The notes below the pieces were generated by a model. It was given only the letters and a program-made list of their open reading frames with translations. It was not told the origin of the DNA and made no database searches. A stretch of DNA of 64,000 bases from CAYNFR01 sp964616755 (GTDB lineage Bacteria; Bacteroidota; Bacteroidia; Chitinophagales; Saprospiraceae): positions 62,001 to 126,000 of the forward strand of contig CAZTSI010000003.1 of NCBI GenBank assembly GCA_964616755.1, given 5' to 3'. The position numbers and the translations under genes are program-made. Numbering within the stretch: the stretch's first letter is position 1; each line of letters begins with the position of its first letter. This document shows positions 9,021-18,246 of the stretch, piece after piece.

Positions 9021-10427
9021 ATGTCTGATATAAGTGTCTTTGATATTTTCAAGATTGGTGTAGGTCCGTCAAGTTCTCATACATTAGGTCCATGGCAAGC
9101 TGCTCGACGTGTAATAGCTGAAGCACCGATAGATCAAATCGCAAGTATAACAATACATCTTTACGGCTCTTTATCTAAGACAGGCAAAGGCCATGGCACC
9201 GATATAGCCATTATGTTGGGTCTAGAAGGATATGATCCTCGACATATAGATACCACTAAAATAAGGACCAAAATAGCAGAGATTAAGGAGATTAGATCTA
9301 TACACTTGGCAGGCAAGAAGGCTATTTATTTTGAATCTAAAACACATATCATCTTTCACCCTATTGTTCATGAAGCTCATCCCAATACCTTGCGTTTTGA
9401 GGTGCTTTTAGAAAATGGTAAATGGATAAATAGCACTTATTGTTCGATAGGGGGTGGCTTTATAGAAGAGTGGGGTGCTGAGATAAATGTTATGCCAGAA
9501 ATTCCTGAAGAAGGAAGTATTGAGTCAGGTCGAGATCTGTTAGCGCTTTGCGACTTAGATGAAATACCTATTAGTGAGGTCATCAAGATCCGAGAGCGAG
9601 GGCTTCGTTCAGAAGAGAATATCAATGCTCTACTCGATGATATTTGGGATACAATGGCTCACTGTGTTCATGCTGGCTGCACGTCAGAGGGTATTTTGCC
9701 AGGGGGATTGCATGTCCGACGCAGGGCGGCTACAATGGCACAGAGACTATTTAAACAACCTATTGATATTGATTATAGGCATTGGATTAAAATGATCCGA
9801 GCGGCAAGTTTTAGTTTTAAAGATATTAACAATCTCGTGAGCTGTTTTGCCTTGGCGGTCAATGAAGAGAACGCTGATTTTGGACGTGTAGTGACTTCAC
9901 CTACCAACGGGGCAGCTGGGGTTATTCCAGCTGTGATCATGTATCATTTGTGTTTCGGACATGGAGAAGAACAAGAGGATATACGAAACTTCTTGCTTAC
10001 GGCTGGTCAAGTTGGTATATTGTTTAAAAAGGGGGCGACGATATCAGCCGCGGTAGGTGGTTGTCAAGCTGAAATTGGAGTATCATCGGCTATGGCCGCT
10101 GCTGGATTAACGGCGGTGAATGGAGGTACCCCCCGACAAGCCCTTATGGCCGCAGAGATTGCTATGGAACATCACTTAGGTTTGACCTGTGATCCAATTG
10201 GTGGTTTAGTGCAAGTGCCTTGCATAGAACGAAATGCCATGGGTGCTATTAAGGCCATTACAGCATGTCATTTGGCGCTTGAGAGTGACCCTGAGGCAGC
10301 TATAGTCAATTTTGATACTGTAATTAAAGCCCTATGGGAAACCTCAAAAGATATGCATCATAAGTATAAGGAAACATCTGAGGGCGGGTTGGCTGTTCAG
10401 TTACCGGTTATCTTGGCGGAGTGTTAA
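9021..10427 (+). CDS. sdaA: L-serine ammonia-lyase (L-serine dehydratase), single-chain iron-sulfur type
   Basis: Converts L-serine to pyruvate and ammonia using a [4Fe-4S] cluster. The 468-aa protein has the beta domain at the N-terminus (FDIFKIGVGPSSSHTLGP near residues 7-24) and the alpha domain at the C-terminus, so it is the fused form. The three cluster cysteines are visible as GGCQAE, GLTCDP and VPCIERN in the last third, matching the arrangement known for this family. SPTNGAAGVIP is another conserved stretch. The start is supported by a -7 box 17 bases upstream. It is convergent with the following minus-strand gene, and no operon partner is evident. Confidence 0.95.
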   Translation: MSDISVFDIFKIGVGPSSSHTLGPWQAARRVIAEAPIDQIASITIHLYGSLSKTGKGHGTDIAIMLGLEGYDPRHIDTTKIRTKIAEIKEIRSIHLAGKKAIYFESKTHIIFHPIVHEAHPNTLRFEVLLENGKWINSTYCSIGGGFIEEWGAEINVMPEIPEEGSIESGRDLLALCDLDEIPISEVIKIRERGLRSEENINALLDDIWDTMAHCVHAGCTSEGILPGGLHVRRRAATMAQRLFKQPIDIDYRHWIKMIRAASFSFKDINNLVSCFALAVNEENADFGRVVTSPTNGAAGVIPAVIMYHLCFGHGEEQEDIRNFLLTAGQVGILFKKGATISAAVGGCQAEIGVSSAMAAAGLTAVNGGTPRQALMAAEIAMEHHLGLTCDPIGGLVQVPCIERNAMGAIKAITACHLALESDPEAAIVNFDTVIKALWETSKDMHHKYKETSEGGLAVQLPVILAEC

Positions 10428-10558
10428 GCAAGAGGGTCGTTGTCATTTTTTAACTCAATTCTTAGTCAGGGGCGTCTATCAAAAATAAGCTGAAGTAAGT
10501 CAGTAACTTTTATGACGGAACCCTCAAAATTTCAAAATTGCACCTAGCACCAAAATCA

Positions 10559-11797
10559 TCATATATGTAAATTACCATTAGATCTGTTTACCGTCACCAA
10601 GACCATTAGGGCATACGTTAAAAAAACTGAGACAAAAAACAGGTACGAATATGGCAAGACAAGCAGGTTATAAAACAGCACCAAACTAGCTTTTAGCGCA
10701 ATGATTAAATACAATGCGCTGTGAATGTGTTTTTTAGGATCAAAGAAAATGCAGCATGCCAACGGGGTGAGTATGGCTGTAATGATAGAAATTCGATTAA
10801 TTAAGGGCAGTTGTTCGAACGTAAAAAACTTTGCAAGGCCTAAATTGCGTTGGATTTCGGGTATGTATTTAGCCTCATTTTTCAGCATCTCAGTAACATA
10901 ATGACTTGGAAGCGAGAGGAATGTTTCAACATAAGGCCAAGCCCGGCCTGCGGTCATCCAAATTATACACATTAAAACAGATGCAAATATGATCTTTACA
11001 ATCTCATAATATTCCTTTTTACGCCAATACACCCATGTCACAAGCACAGTCCAAAAAGCCAAGGAATATCTACTCATCAGACAACAGCCAATCATTATAC
11101 CGATATACCACGCATTCTTACTTCTCAAAGCCGCAGCTAATAATAGATAGTAACCGATGATTAACCCTTCTTCTGTAAGTGTAAAAAGTTCTTTATACAA
11201 CGTTATGCTGAATATCAGCAGAGCGGATATAGCTATAATTAGGACAAAATTGGCAGATAAACGTTTCTCTCCTAACAACGGGGCGCTTACCGATAATAGT
11301 CCAATAAGAAAAAGGCAAGAAGGAACCCATCTCATATCAAAATCAAAGATGATTGCTGGCAAGAATGGCATCCACATAGCGGGCAAATAAATCGGTTTTG
11401 TGCCATCCCAGATTTCATAAATTATCGTATAGCTATCTTGACCGTTCAGAAAGCGCTCGCACATGATTTTTATTACAGGCAACATATCCGCTCGGCGATA
11501 ATCCATCGGTTCGGCATCAAATGAGCGTTCTAAAAAATGTTGAAAAATCAAGAAAGTCAATAAAACAATGCCCCACCATAGGGATCTAGCTTCTAGCTTT
11601 TGATACGAATCTAGGGCTGGCCTTGTCGAATACGAAAATCCAACGAATACGATTAAAATTCCGGCTATAAAATGTCCAATAGAAAGTATGGAGACAGCAG
11701 GCGTATAAGTATGAAAAATAAGGCACAAATATTCTATAACAAATAGAATAATAAGTAACAAGGGACTTTTTAGAAATCTAAAGATGTCGTTCTGCAT
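10559..11797 (-). CDS. Polytopic membrane protein, GT-C / DUF2029-like glycosyltransferase candidate
   Basis: 412 aa with roughly 10 hydrophobic segments spread over the whole length. Segment one ends in a short loop; after the third segment lies FDAEPMDYRRADMLPVIKIMCERFLNG, an acidic/aromatic periplasmic-type loop that resembles the first large loop of GT-C polyprenyl-phosphate-sugar-dependent glycosyltransferases. No other motif is decisive. Its start overlaps the 3' end of lipA by 20 bases, so it is co-transcribed with and translationally linked to lipA, although no functional connection is obvious. An alternative is an uncharacterised membrane protein of the same fold without transferase activity. 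Confidence 0.75.
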   Translation of the reverse strand: MQNDIFRFLKSPLLLIILFVIEYLCLIFHTYTPAVSILSIGHFIAGILIVFVGFSYSTRPALDSYQKLEARSLWWGIVLLTFLIFQHFLERSFDAEPMDYRRADMLPVIKIMCERFLNGQDSYTIIYEIWDGTKPIYLPAMWMPFLPAIIFDFDMRWVPSCLFLIGLLSVSAPLLGEKRLSANFVLIIAISALLIFSITLYKELFTLTEEGLIIGYYLLLAAALRSKNAWYIGIMIGCCLMSRYSLAFWTVLVTWVYWRKKEYYEIVKIIFASVLMCIIWMTAGRAWPYVETFLSLPSHYVTEMLKNEAKYIPEIQRNLGLAKFFTFEQLPLINRISIITAILTPLACCIFFDPKKHIHSALYLIIALKASLVLFYNLLVLPYSYLFFVSVFLTYALMVLVTVNRSNGNLHI

Positions 11798-12656
11798 GAT
11801 ATGACGACCGAACTAATGGGCCGCTTTCAACAAAGTCAAAACCCATTTCCAAACCTATTTTCTTATATTCCAAAAATACTTCTGGACGAATAAAGTCGGC
11901 CACCTTCAAATGCATTTTGGTCGGTTGTAGATACTGACCTATCGTTACAACATCACAGTCATGCTCTTTAAGATCTTTGAGAATTTGGATTACTTCGTCG
12001 TGCGTCTCACCTAGACCTACCATAAAGCCAGATTTGGTGCGCTTGCCGTAAGCTTTGGTACGCTTTATTTGCTCAAGACAGCGTTGATACCTGGCCTGTG
12101 GTCGTACTAATCGATAAAGTCTTTCTACTGTCTCCATATTGTGCGAGACTACTTCTTGTCCAGGACTGATCATACGCTCTAGGGCTTCCCAATTTCCTTT
12201 GGTATCGGGAATCAATGTTTCGATAGTTGTATATGGGGAATACTCCTTTGTCAACTTGACGGTTTGATGCCATATTTCTGCACCTCTATCCTTTAGTTCG
12301 TCTCTGTTAACGGAGGTAATAACCGCATGTTTCACTTGCATGAGTTTGATAGCTTCTGCTACTCTTTGAGGCTCATCTTCATCGTATTCTGGTGGCCTGC
12401 CTGTTTTTACAGCACAAAAACTACAAGAGCGTGTGCATACGTTGCCGAGAATCATGAATGTCGCTGTACCTGCCCCCCAGCATTCGCCCATATTCGGACA
12501 ATTTCCACTTTGGCATATGGTATGCAGCTTGTATTCGTCGACTAATTTGCGCACTCGTTTATAGTCTTCGCCTATCGGAAGCTTCACCCTCAACCAATCA
12601 GGTCTCTTTACTCGCGTTTCTTGCTCGGCAGCTTGTACAATCGGTAATTCAATCAT
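11778..12656 (-). CDS. lipA: Lipoyl synthase LipA
   Basis: Radical SAM enzyme that inserts two sulfur atoms into octanoyl groups on lipoyl domains of 2-oxoacid dehydrogenases and GcvH. 292 aa, normal length. The auxiliary cluster ligands are Cys48, Cys53 and Cys59 in CQSGNCPNMGEC; the SAM cluster ligands are Cys74, Cys78 and Cys81 in CTRSCSFC. The C-terminal RSSYHAERHL contains the conserved RSSY motif whose Ser ligates the auxiliary cluster. The next gene on the same strand overlaps its 3' end by 20 bases. No lipB is seen in the window. Confidence 0.96.
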   Translation of the reverse strand: MIELPIVQAAEQETRVKRPDWLRVKLPIGEDYKRVRKLVDEYKLHTICQSGNCPNMGECWGAGTATFMILGNVCTRSCSFCAVKTGRPPEYDEDEPQRVAEAIKLMQVKHAVITSVNRDELKDRGAEIWHQTVKLTKEYSPYTTIETLIPDTKGNWEALERMISPGQEVVSHNMETVERLYRLVRPQARYQRCLEQIKRTKAYGKRTKSGFMVGLGETHDEVIQILKDLKEHDCDVVTIGQYLQPTKMHLKVADFIRPEVFLEYKKIGLEMGFDFVESGPLVRSSYHAERHL

Positions 12657-12793
12657 TAAAGTGTATCTTTTTAGCTACAAAACTCTAAAAATCTTTAAAT
12701 AGTTGTAGGGAAATGGGCAACTAATGAGCTCCATTTAAATTGTTTTCTTCACACAAGGCGATAGTCAAATACAGCGAAATCCTTTGTTCATCA

Positions 12794-13609
12794 TTATTCA
12801 TGGCGAAGCTTCCTCGAGCCTAATTGCAAAGAAGCGTAAACTTTTAAGAAGATAAATGAATTCCTAATGTTATCATTTTCTATCATAAGTGGCACTTTTC
12901 CAGGAAAAATATCAATTTGCAGACCCGCCTCTATGGCCTTTGCTCTTCGCTCAAAAGCCCCTAATGCCCAATGCATACCTATCTTGCCATGAAGTCCTAC
13001 CGTAGGGGTAATGGATTCAAAGCCTTTTAACATATTGGTTCCGCCATAAATATTGGCAAAATCAAGAAAATCGGTCGGATCGTCCTTATCATAGCTAACG
13101 GTTTCTAGTACTCTGGATAGATTATCATCATCTAATCTTATTACCTTTAAATAATAAGGCTTTATTAATCCTAATGTAGCACCACCTTCATAAATAAAGC
13201 CCATTGCAACACCTTTGCGCAATGTTTTTTCTGACAAATATTTCTTAACACCCATAGACGCACGCAAAGTGATGAGTTGATTTTGTTTGCCGAATACGAA
13301 GGGGCTTGAAATTCTTTCACCGCTGATACTAGTATTTTTGTTTTGCCGTCGCTCATCGGGGTGCTTCATATATCCTAATTCGAAACTCTGATAGGTTGTC
13401 CGATCAAAGGTTCTGATTTTACCTTTTTTATAGGCAACCGCAAAACCGTGCAAATGAGGGCGAATCTCAATAATCGTCTCTCGATCAAAGATGATGCCTT
13501 TACGAGTTAGATCAACCTGCTTTGGCTGAAACACTGTCTGCCCCATGGAAGGTAAGGCAAGCATCAAAACGATACTTACAACCAAAACCATCTGCATAAA
13601 TATTCTCAT
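12794..13609 (-). CDS. Conserved exported protein of Bacteroidota, function unknown
   Basis: The frame is open from 13693, but the ATG at 13609 gives an ideal signal peptide (MRIFMQMVLVVSIVLMLALP, then SMGQ) and 271 aa. The mature protein has an early segment with FAVAYKKGKIRTF and FELGYMKHPDE, then FVFGKQNQLITLRASMG and later MGFIYEGGATLGLIKPYYLKV, and near the C-terminus GLQIDIFPGKVPLM and FIFLKVYASLQLGSR. Alternating hydrophobic patterns and the ending suggest an outer-membrane beta-barrel or beta-rich periplasmic protein. I recognise the general pattern as a family common in Bacteroidota but know no function. It lies 137 bases upstream of lipA and diverges from the deacetylase-like gene. 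Confidence 0.75.
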   Translation of the reverse strand: MRIFMQMVLVVSIVLMLALPSMGQTVFQPKQVDLTRKGIIFDRETIIEIRPHLHGFAVAYKKGKIRTFDRTTYQSFELGYMKHPDERRQNKNTSISGERISSPFVFGKQNQLITLRASMGVKKYLSEKTLRKGVAMGFIYEGGATLGLIKPYYLKVIRLDDDNLSRVLETVSYDKDDPTDFLDFANIYGGTNMLKGFESITPTVGLHGKIGMHWALGAFERRAKAIEAGLQIDIFPGKVPLMIENDNIRNSFIFLKVYASLQLGSRKLRHE

Positions 13610-13691
13610 AGCCAAAGAATGTACTGATCGAATATACATAAAATCTATACAATGCAGCGAATGTTTAAAGTTCTTGTAATTTTCGACCAAC

Positions 13692-14993
13692 ATGAGATGT
13701 AGCGTTTATTGTCCACATTCTGAGCCTTCACCGCGGTTGACATATGTACTAGACGTATTATTGACGCAATGGTTAGACATTCCATATTATATAAGTGCGG
13801 ACAAGAGTACAGCGCGAGCGGCTGAGATTTGTATCTCTTATGCTACAGCACCATTACCAGAGGCAGATATTAATATCTGGTATCATGGACTTTTAGATCG
13901 CAAAGGCATTGAACCTGTAGATATAGTGGTGAACATAGAGTCAGCATTGGTATGTTTTTTTTCTCATGAAAATGATGGCTTCGATCTACCGTTTGATGTT
14001 TTCGCGTTTATATTTTACTTAGTTTCTCGCTATGAGGAGTATATCGACCTGCGTCGTGACAAACATGGTAGATTTTTGGCAAAAAATAGTCTAGCCTTTA
14101 AATACGATTTTCTTGAACAGCCAATCATAGACCAATGGGTAGAAATTTTGAGACATCGGCTCTCTAGCAAAACTGGGGTAGATATACCCTTACGAAAAAT
14201 GAAAAGGCGGATAACGATTGATGTGGATTTACCATACGCTTTTAAAGAAAAGGGAGTCAAAGTCGGATTCGGGTTTATCAAGGATATATTGATGAGACAA
14301 TGGGGTACTTTGTTGACCCGAGCTCAATATTTGCTATCGGGCAAAGATCCTTTTGATACTTATGGTTATCTACATGAAGCACTGTTGAGTCAGAACATAT
14401 CTGGTCATTTCTTTTTTCTTTGCCACTATCAAAGACCATTTGATGAAAACCACTTAGTTCGATCAACACAATGGTACGAGATAATTAAAAACGTTTCAAC
14501 TTTTGCTGATATTGGTCTTCACCCTTCTTATGCTAGCCATTCGAATGACGCGCAGTTATCTAGCGAACGGCAGATTTTACAGCAGTTAAGTTCAAGAGAA
14601 ATACTTCACAGCCGACAACATTTTTTAAAACTCGACATCCCCTCGACCTATCGTCGGTTAATAGATCTGGGTATTCGAGGTGATCACAGTATGTGTTATG
14701 CTGAGGCGGTTGGATTTAGGGCGGGTACAAGCAAGTCATTTAGCTGGTATGATCTCGGTCGAGAGCAGCAGAGTCCTCTGGTGATTTATCCTGATTGCGC
14801 GATGGACGTTACGCTTCGCTATTATATGGGTTTAAGCCCGAATGAGGCCGTAGCTCGTTTAAATGAGCTAGAACGGCGAGTTATTCTGACGGGAGGAGAT
14901 TTTTCGATTATTTGGCATAATAGTTCACTTTCGCAAGCTTACGGTTGGGGAGAATGGATTCATGTTTTTGAGGTGGCAATAGCTCCTTTATAA
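13692..14993 (+). CDS. Polysaccharide deacetylase-like protein (DUF7033 plus CE4-like domain)
   Basis: 433 aa with no signal peptide. The N-terminal half (about residues 1-150) matches the pattern of the domain often found before deacetylase domains in Bacteroidota: FDVFAFIFYLVSRYEEY and DQWVEILRHRL. The second half begins with RRITIDVDLPYAF, where the Asp pair fits the CE4 metal-binding entry motif, and continues with ADIGLHPSYAS (the His-containing motif) and HSRQHFLKL. A late DVTLRYYMG and FSIIWHNSSLS also fit. The family is thought to remove acetyl groups from N-acetylated sugars, but the CE4 motifs are altered and substrate is unknown. It is the first gene of a plus-strand unit with a sodium symporter (13-base gap), murQ and an HExxH protein. 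Confidence 0.8.
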   Translation: MRCSVYCPHSEPSPRLTYVLDVLLTQWLDIPYYISADKSTARAAEICISYATAPLPEADINIWYHGLLDRKGIEPVDIVVNIESALVCFFSHENDGFDLPFDVFAFIFYLVSRYEEYIDLRRDKHGRFLAKNSLAFKYDFLEQPIIDQWVEILRHRLSSKTGVDIPLRKMKRRITIDVDLPYAFKEKGVKVGFGFIKDILMRQWGTLLTRAQYLLSGKDPFDTYGYLHEALLSQNISGHFFFLCHYQRPFDENHLVRSTQWYEIIKNVSTFADIGLHPSYASHSNDAQLSSERQILQQLSSREILHSRQHFLKLDIPSTYRRLIDLGIRGDHSMCYAEAVGFRAGTSKSFSWYDLGREQQSPLVIYPDCAMDVTLRYYMGLSPNEAVARLNELERRVILTGGDFSIIWHNSSLSQAYGWGEWIHVFEVAIAPL

Positions 14994-15006
14994 TTACCTT
15001 CACCGA

Positions 15007-16488
15007 ATGAATAATATCCTACATCCTGCCACCACTCTTATGGTTATTGGTGGTTATTTTCTCTTTTTGATGTTCATTTCCTACTTTACGAGTAGAGGTG
15101 CGGACAATGACAGTTTCTTTACGGGCAATCGGCGATCTCCGTGGTTGTTGGTAGCTATCGGGATGATTGGTGCTTCTTTGTCTGGTGTGACGTTTATTTC
15201 TATACCTGGTGTAGTAGGCGGTGGTGGGTATAACATGAATTTCAGTTATATGCAGGTGGTCATGGGTTATATGTTGGGCTATTTCGTAATAGCTACGGTG
15301 TTAATGCCTATTTATTACAAGTTGAATTTGACCTCTATCTATGGCTATTTGCATCAGCGTTTTGGGGTGTATAGTTATAAGGTGGGGGCTTTTTATTTCT
15401 TGCTTTCTCGGGTCATAGGATCATCTTTTCGCTTGTTTTTAGTGGCGATAGTATTGCACAATTTTGTTTTGGTTCATTTTGGCATTTCTTTCTTTTGGAC
15501 AGTGGCTCTTACGATTATTTTGATTTGGGTCTATACGTACAAAGGTGGCATAAAGACGATAGTCTATACAGATACCATTCAAACTGTGTGTATGTTGATG
15601 GCGGTTATTTTGACCATATTTGCTATATCATCGGCCATGGATATGGACGTAAGCAGTATGATCGGGGCCATCGGTAAAAGCGGATATTTTAAGATATTTT
15701 ATTTCGAGGGGGGATGGAAGGATCCGAATAATTTTTTCAAGCAATTCATCAGCGGGGCACTTATAGCCATAGTTATGACGGGTCTGGATCAAGACATGAT
15801 GCAGAAGAATTTGAGCTGTAAGTCATTAAAGGATGCGCAGAAGAACATGTTTACCTTTAGTGTAGTATTGATTTTTGCTAATATTTTGTTTTTGACCCTA
15901 GGCGCAATGCTTTGGTTTTATGCAGGATCTAAGGGAATCCCCATTCCTCAGAAAACCGATCTATTGTATCCCACAATTGCCTTAAACTATCTAAGTCCTG
16001 CCATTGGAATTCTCTTTGTGTTGGGGTTGATTGCTGCTGCTTATTCAAGTGCCGACTCTGCTTTGACGGCGCTAACCACAGCATTTTGTGTAGATTTTCT
16101 CAATTTTGAAAGAGAGGAGCGAACTGAAGTTCAAAAAAAGCGCACTCGCTTGATTGTCCATATTGGCTTTTCGATATTGTTATTCTTGGTCATATTATTT
16201 TTCAAAGCTATAAACAACGACGCTATTATCAACGAGCTATTTACGATAGCGGGGTACACCTATGGTCCTTTACTGGGCTTGTTTAGTTTTGGAGTCTTCA
16301 CCAATCGTGTGATCCGCGATAAATGGGCGATTGTAGTATGCTTGATATGTCCGATTTTGTCGTACTTCGTCAATGTCAATAGCGCCCAATGGTTAGAAGG
16401 TTTTCAATTTGGCTTTTTAATTTTGGCTTTTAATGGTCTGATAACTTTTCTTGGCTTGTGGTTTATTTCTGCTCGCCGAACTATATAA
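15007..16488 (+). CDS. Sodium:solute symporter (SSS family), candidate amino-sugar transporter
   Basis: 493-aa inner-membrane protein with about 13 hydrophobic segments. DNDSFFTGNRRSPWLLVAIGMIGASLSGVTF and YTYKGGIKTIVYTDTIQT are typical of the family; LGLIAAAYSSADSALTALTTAF is the conserved segment carrying Ser residues of the Na+ site. It sits between a deacetylase-like gene and murQ, with a short gap to each, so uptake of N-acetylmuramic acid or a related peptidoglycan sugar is a reasonable inference. I recall that Tannerella forsythia has a murT-murK-murQ operon for MurNAc uptake; no MurK or AnmK kinase is seen here. Confidence 0.88.
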   Translation: MNNILHPATTLMVIGGYFLFLMFISYFTSRGADNDSFFTGNRRSPWLLVAIGMIGASLSGVTFISIPGVVGGGGYNMNFSYMQVVMGYMLGYFVIATVLMPIYYKLNLTSIYGYLHQRFGVYSYKVGAFYFLLSRVIGSSFRLFLVAIVLHNFVLVHFGISFFWTVALTIILIWVYTYKGGIKTIVYTDTIQTVCMLMAVILTIFAISSAMDMDVSSMIGAIGKSGYFKIFYFEGGWKDPNNFFKQFISGALIAIVMTGLDQDMMQKNLSCKSLKDAQKNMFTFSVVLIFANILFLTLGAMLWFYAGSKGIPIPQKTDLLYPTIALNYLSPAIGILFVLGLIAAAYSSADSALTALTTAFCVDFLNFEREERTEVQKKRTRLIVHIGFSILLFLVILFFKAINNDAIINELFTIAGYTYGPLLGLFSFGVFTNRVIRDKWAIVVCLICPILSYFVNVNSAQWLEGFQFGFLILAFNGLITFLGLWFISARRTI

Positions 16489-16535
16489 ATGTTATATTGA
16501 ATCAGCCCAACGATTGCATAAACTACGATACTAAC

Positions 16536-17339
16536 ATGATAAGGATTACAGAAGAGTCATCAACTCACAGACATTTAGATAAAATGTCTACCCTAGAATT
16601 ATTAAAACGCATCAATGACGAAGATAAGAAAGTGCCTGAGGCAATCGAATTAATTTTGTCAGACATTGAGGCATGCATCGATGCCATCTATCCGAGAATG
16701 AAGGTAGGTGGTCGACTATTTTATATTGGAGCAGGTACGAGCGGCCGTTTAGGAATTGTAGATGCATCAGAGTGTCCGCCCACTTTTGGCGTGTCGGCGG
16801 ATAAGGTTATCGGCATTATTGCTGGTGGTGATAGTGCTATTCGACGAGCAGTGGAGCATGCAGAAGATGACGTGCATCTTGCATGGCAAGATTTATTAGA
16901 ACATAAGATTGATCAACGCGATTTTGTCATTGGCATCGCTGCATCGGGCACTACTCCTTATGTAGTTAATGGACTAAACGAATGTCGCACCAATGGAATA
17001 ACTACAGGTTGCATTACCTGCAATCAAGGAAGTCCACTAGCATTGGCTGCCGATTATCCTATCGAAGTAGTCGTCGGTCCTGAATTTTTGACTGGCAGCA
17101 CTAGAATGAAGAGCGGCACGGCACAAAAGTTGGTTTTAAACATGATTTCCACATCGGTCATGATCAAATTGGGTCATGTGCGCGATAATAAAATGGTGGA
17201 TATGCAACTAAGTAATGACAAACTGATTGAAAGAGGTATAAAAATGATTCAACAAGAATTGAATATTACATACGTAAAAGCTGAACAATTACTTTCTCAA
17301 TATGGAAATGTAAGAGACGCCGTAGATAGCCAAAAGTAG
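16536..17339 (+). CDS. murQ: N-acetylmuramic acid 6-phosphate etherase MurQ
   Basis: Cleaves the D-lactyl ether of MurNAc 6-phosphate, giving GlcNAc 6-phosphate and lactate, in peptidoglycan recycling. From ATG 16536 it is 267 aa. The SIS-fold signature is clear: FYIGAGTSGRLGIVDASECP near residues 65-84 (the Glu in SECPPTFG is the expected catalytic residue), GIAASGTTPYVVNGL near 135, and GSTRMKSGTAQKLVLNM near 190. The frame is open to 16458, but this would overlap the symporter stop and add sequence unlike the family, so 16536 is chosen. It fits a cell-wall salvage role with the preceding symporter. Confidence 0.95.
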   Translation: MIRITEESSTHRHLDKMSTLELLKRINDEDKKVPEAIELILSDIEACIDAIYPRMKVGGRLFYIGAGTSGRLGIVDASECPPTFGVSADKVIGIIAGGDSAIRRAVEHAEDDVHLAWQDLLEHKIDQRDFVIGIAASGTTPYVVNGLNECRTNGITTGCITCNQGSPLALAADYPIEVVVGPEFLTGSTRMKSGTAQKLVLNMISTSVMIKLGHVRDNKMVDMQLSNDKLIERGIKMIQQELNITYVKAEQLLSQYGNVRDAVDSQK

Positions 17340-17342
17340 TCG

Positions 17343-17978
17343 ATGATGAAGTCACATCCATATAGTCGTGCTTTTGAAGCTTGTATGAGTCATGTAGAAA
17401 TCAATAAATTGAGCATTCACAAAAGGGTAGCGATTCAAGATGTGCCATCACAAATGAAAGCTGTTGTTTGTGAGGTTTGCAATAGCTTTCCTGAATTAGA
17501 AAACGAGAACATTTTATGGGTTGAGCGCTCTTTGAATATGACGATGATGGCAAGGCCCGATGTATGGTCATTATTATTCAGCTCGCGAATTAAATATTTG
17601 ATTCTGGTGAATACCCAGAATGATAACGGACGCCTTTTATTAAATGAGTTGCCTCTTGAAGCTCAGAAAGGGATCATTGCTCATGAACTTTGCCACATTC
17701 TTGATTATGTTTTTAAAACGCGCTGGCAAATTATCAAAACTGGATTTATTTACCTTTTTCCTAAGTGGAAAGAACTTTACGAAAAATCCACAGATTATTT
17801 AGCGATAAAAAAGGGCTTTGGCCCACAACTAAAAGCTTGGTCTCAATTTGTGCTAGAAGTAGCCCAAGTCAGCCAAGATTATAGGGATGTGAAGATTAAG
17901 TACTATCTACATCCTAAAGAAATCGACTTACTAGACGACATGATTAATGAATACGAAAATATTTTTGATAAAAAATAA
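17343..17978 (+). CDS. HExxH-containing protein, possible zinc metallopeptidase
   Basis: 211 aa, no signal peptide. GIIAHELCHILDYV around residues 110-123 contains HELCH, a zincin HExxH motif. The segment before it (SSRIKYLILVN, LLNELPLEAQKG) and the basic aromatic stretch after it (KTRWQIIKTGFIYLFPKW) suggest peripheral membrane contact. The C-terminal YYLHPKEIDLLDDMINEYENIF looks helical. The start codon is 3 bases after the murQ stop (ATGATG, so 17346 is also possible), placing it in the same operon. Whether it is an active peptidase cannot be shown; a third zinc ligand is not obvious, although the Glu residues near 145-150 are candidates. Confidence 0.75.
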   Translation: MMKSHPYSRAFEACMSHVEINKLSIHKRVAIQDVPSQMKAVVCEVCNSFPELENENILWVERSLNMTMMARPDVWSLLFSSRIKYLILVNTQNDNGRLLLNELPLEAQKGIIAHELCHILDYVFKTRWQIIKTGFIYLFPKWKELYEKSTDYLAIKKGFGPQLKAWSQFVLEVAQVSQDYRDVKIKYYLHPKEIDLLDDMINEYENIFDKK

Positions 17979-18091
17979 ATCTAGGAATAGGGGTAAACTC
18001 AATTAGTGACGTCTTTATTACAGATATGAGACACGGTCATAAAGATGTAAGTGTTGAAGATTTCTCAAAAGTTTATTACCCTATAGTTGAT

Positions 18092-18127
18092 ACAAACGGC
18101 TTAGTTCGAAAGGACTGAGCCGTTTGT
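18092..18127 (+). terminator. Strong hairpin after the murQ-HExxH unit
   Basis: ACAAACGGCTTAGT (18092-18105) pairs with ACTGAGCCGTTTGT (18114-18127), 14 bp with one G-T pair and an 8-nt loop. It lies 114 bases past the HExxH stop codon. There is no clean T-run after it. It overlaps the end of a short open frame (18026-18118). Confidence 0.55.
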
Positions 18128-18179
18128 GCTTTGTGCTATGGTCATCAATAGAATTCATGGTTATCACCAAGTTCTTTTC

Positions 18180-18203
18180 AGTGTAAAAGCTTAATTTTAC
18201 GCT
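18180..18203. promoter_or_regulatory. Second small hairpin upstream of the LamG-like gene
   Basis: AGTGTAAAA (18180-18188) and TTTTACGCT (18195-18203) pair over 9 bp with one G-T pair and a 6-nt loop. It is 44 bases before the start codon of the next gene, so it may be part of its leader. Function unknown. Confidence 0.3.
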
Positions 18204-18246
18204 GATTACGAGCTTTTTGGTAATAAAGCTGAGAAATCTTTTGGGA

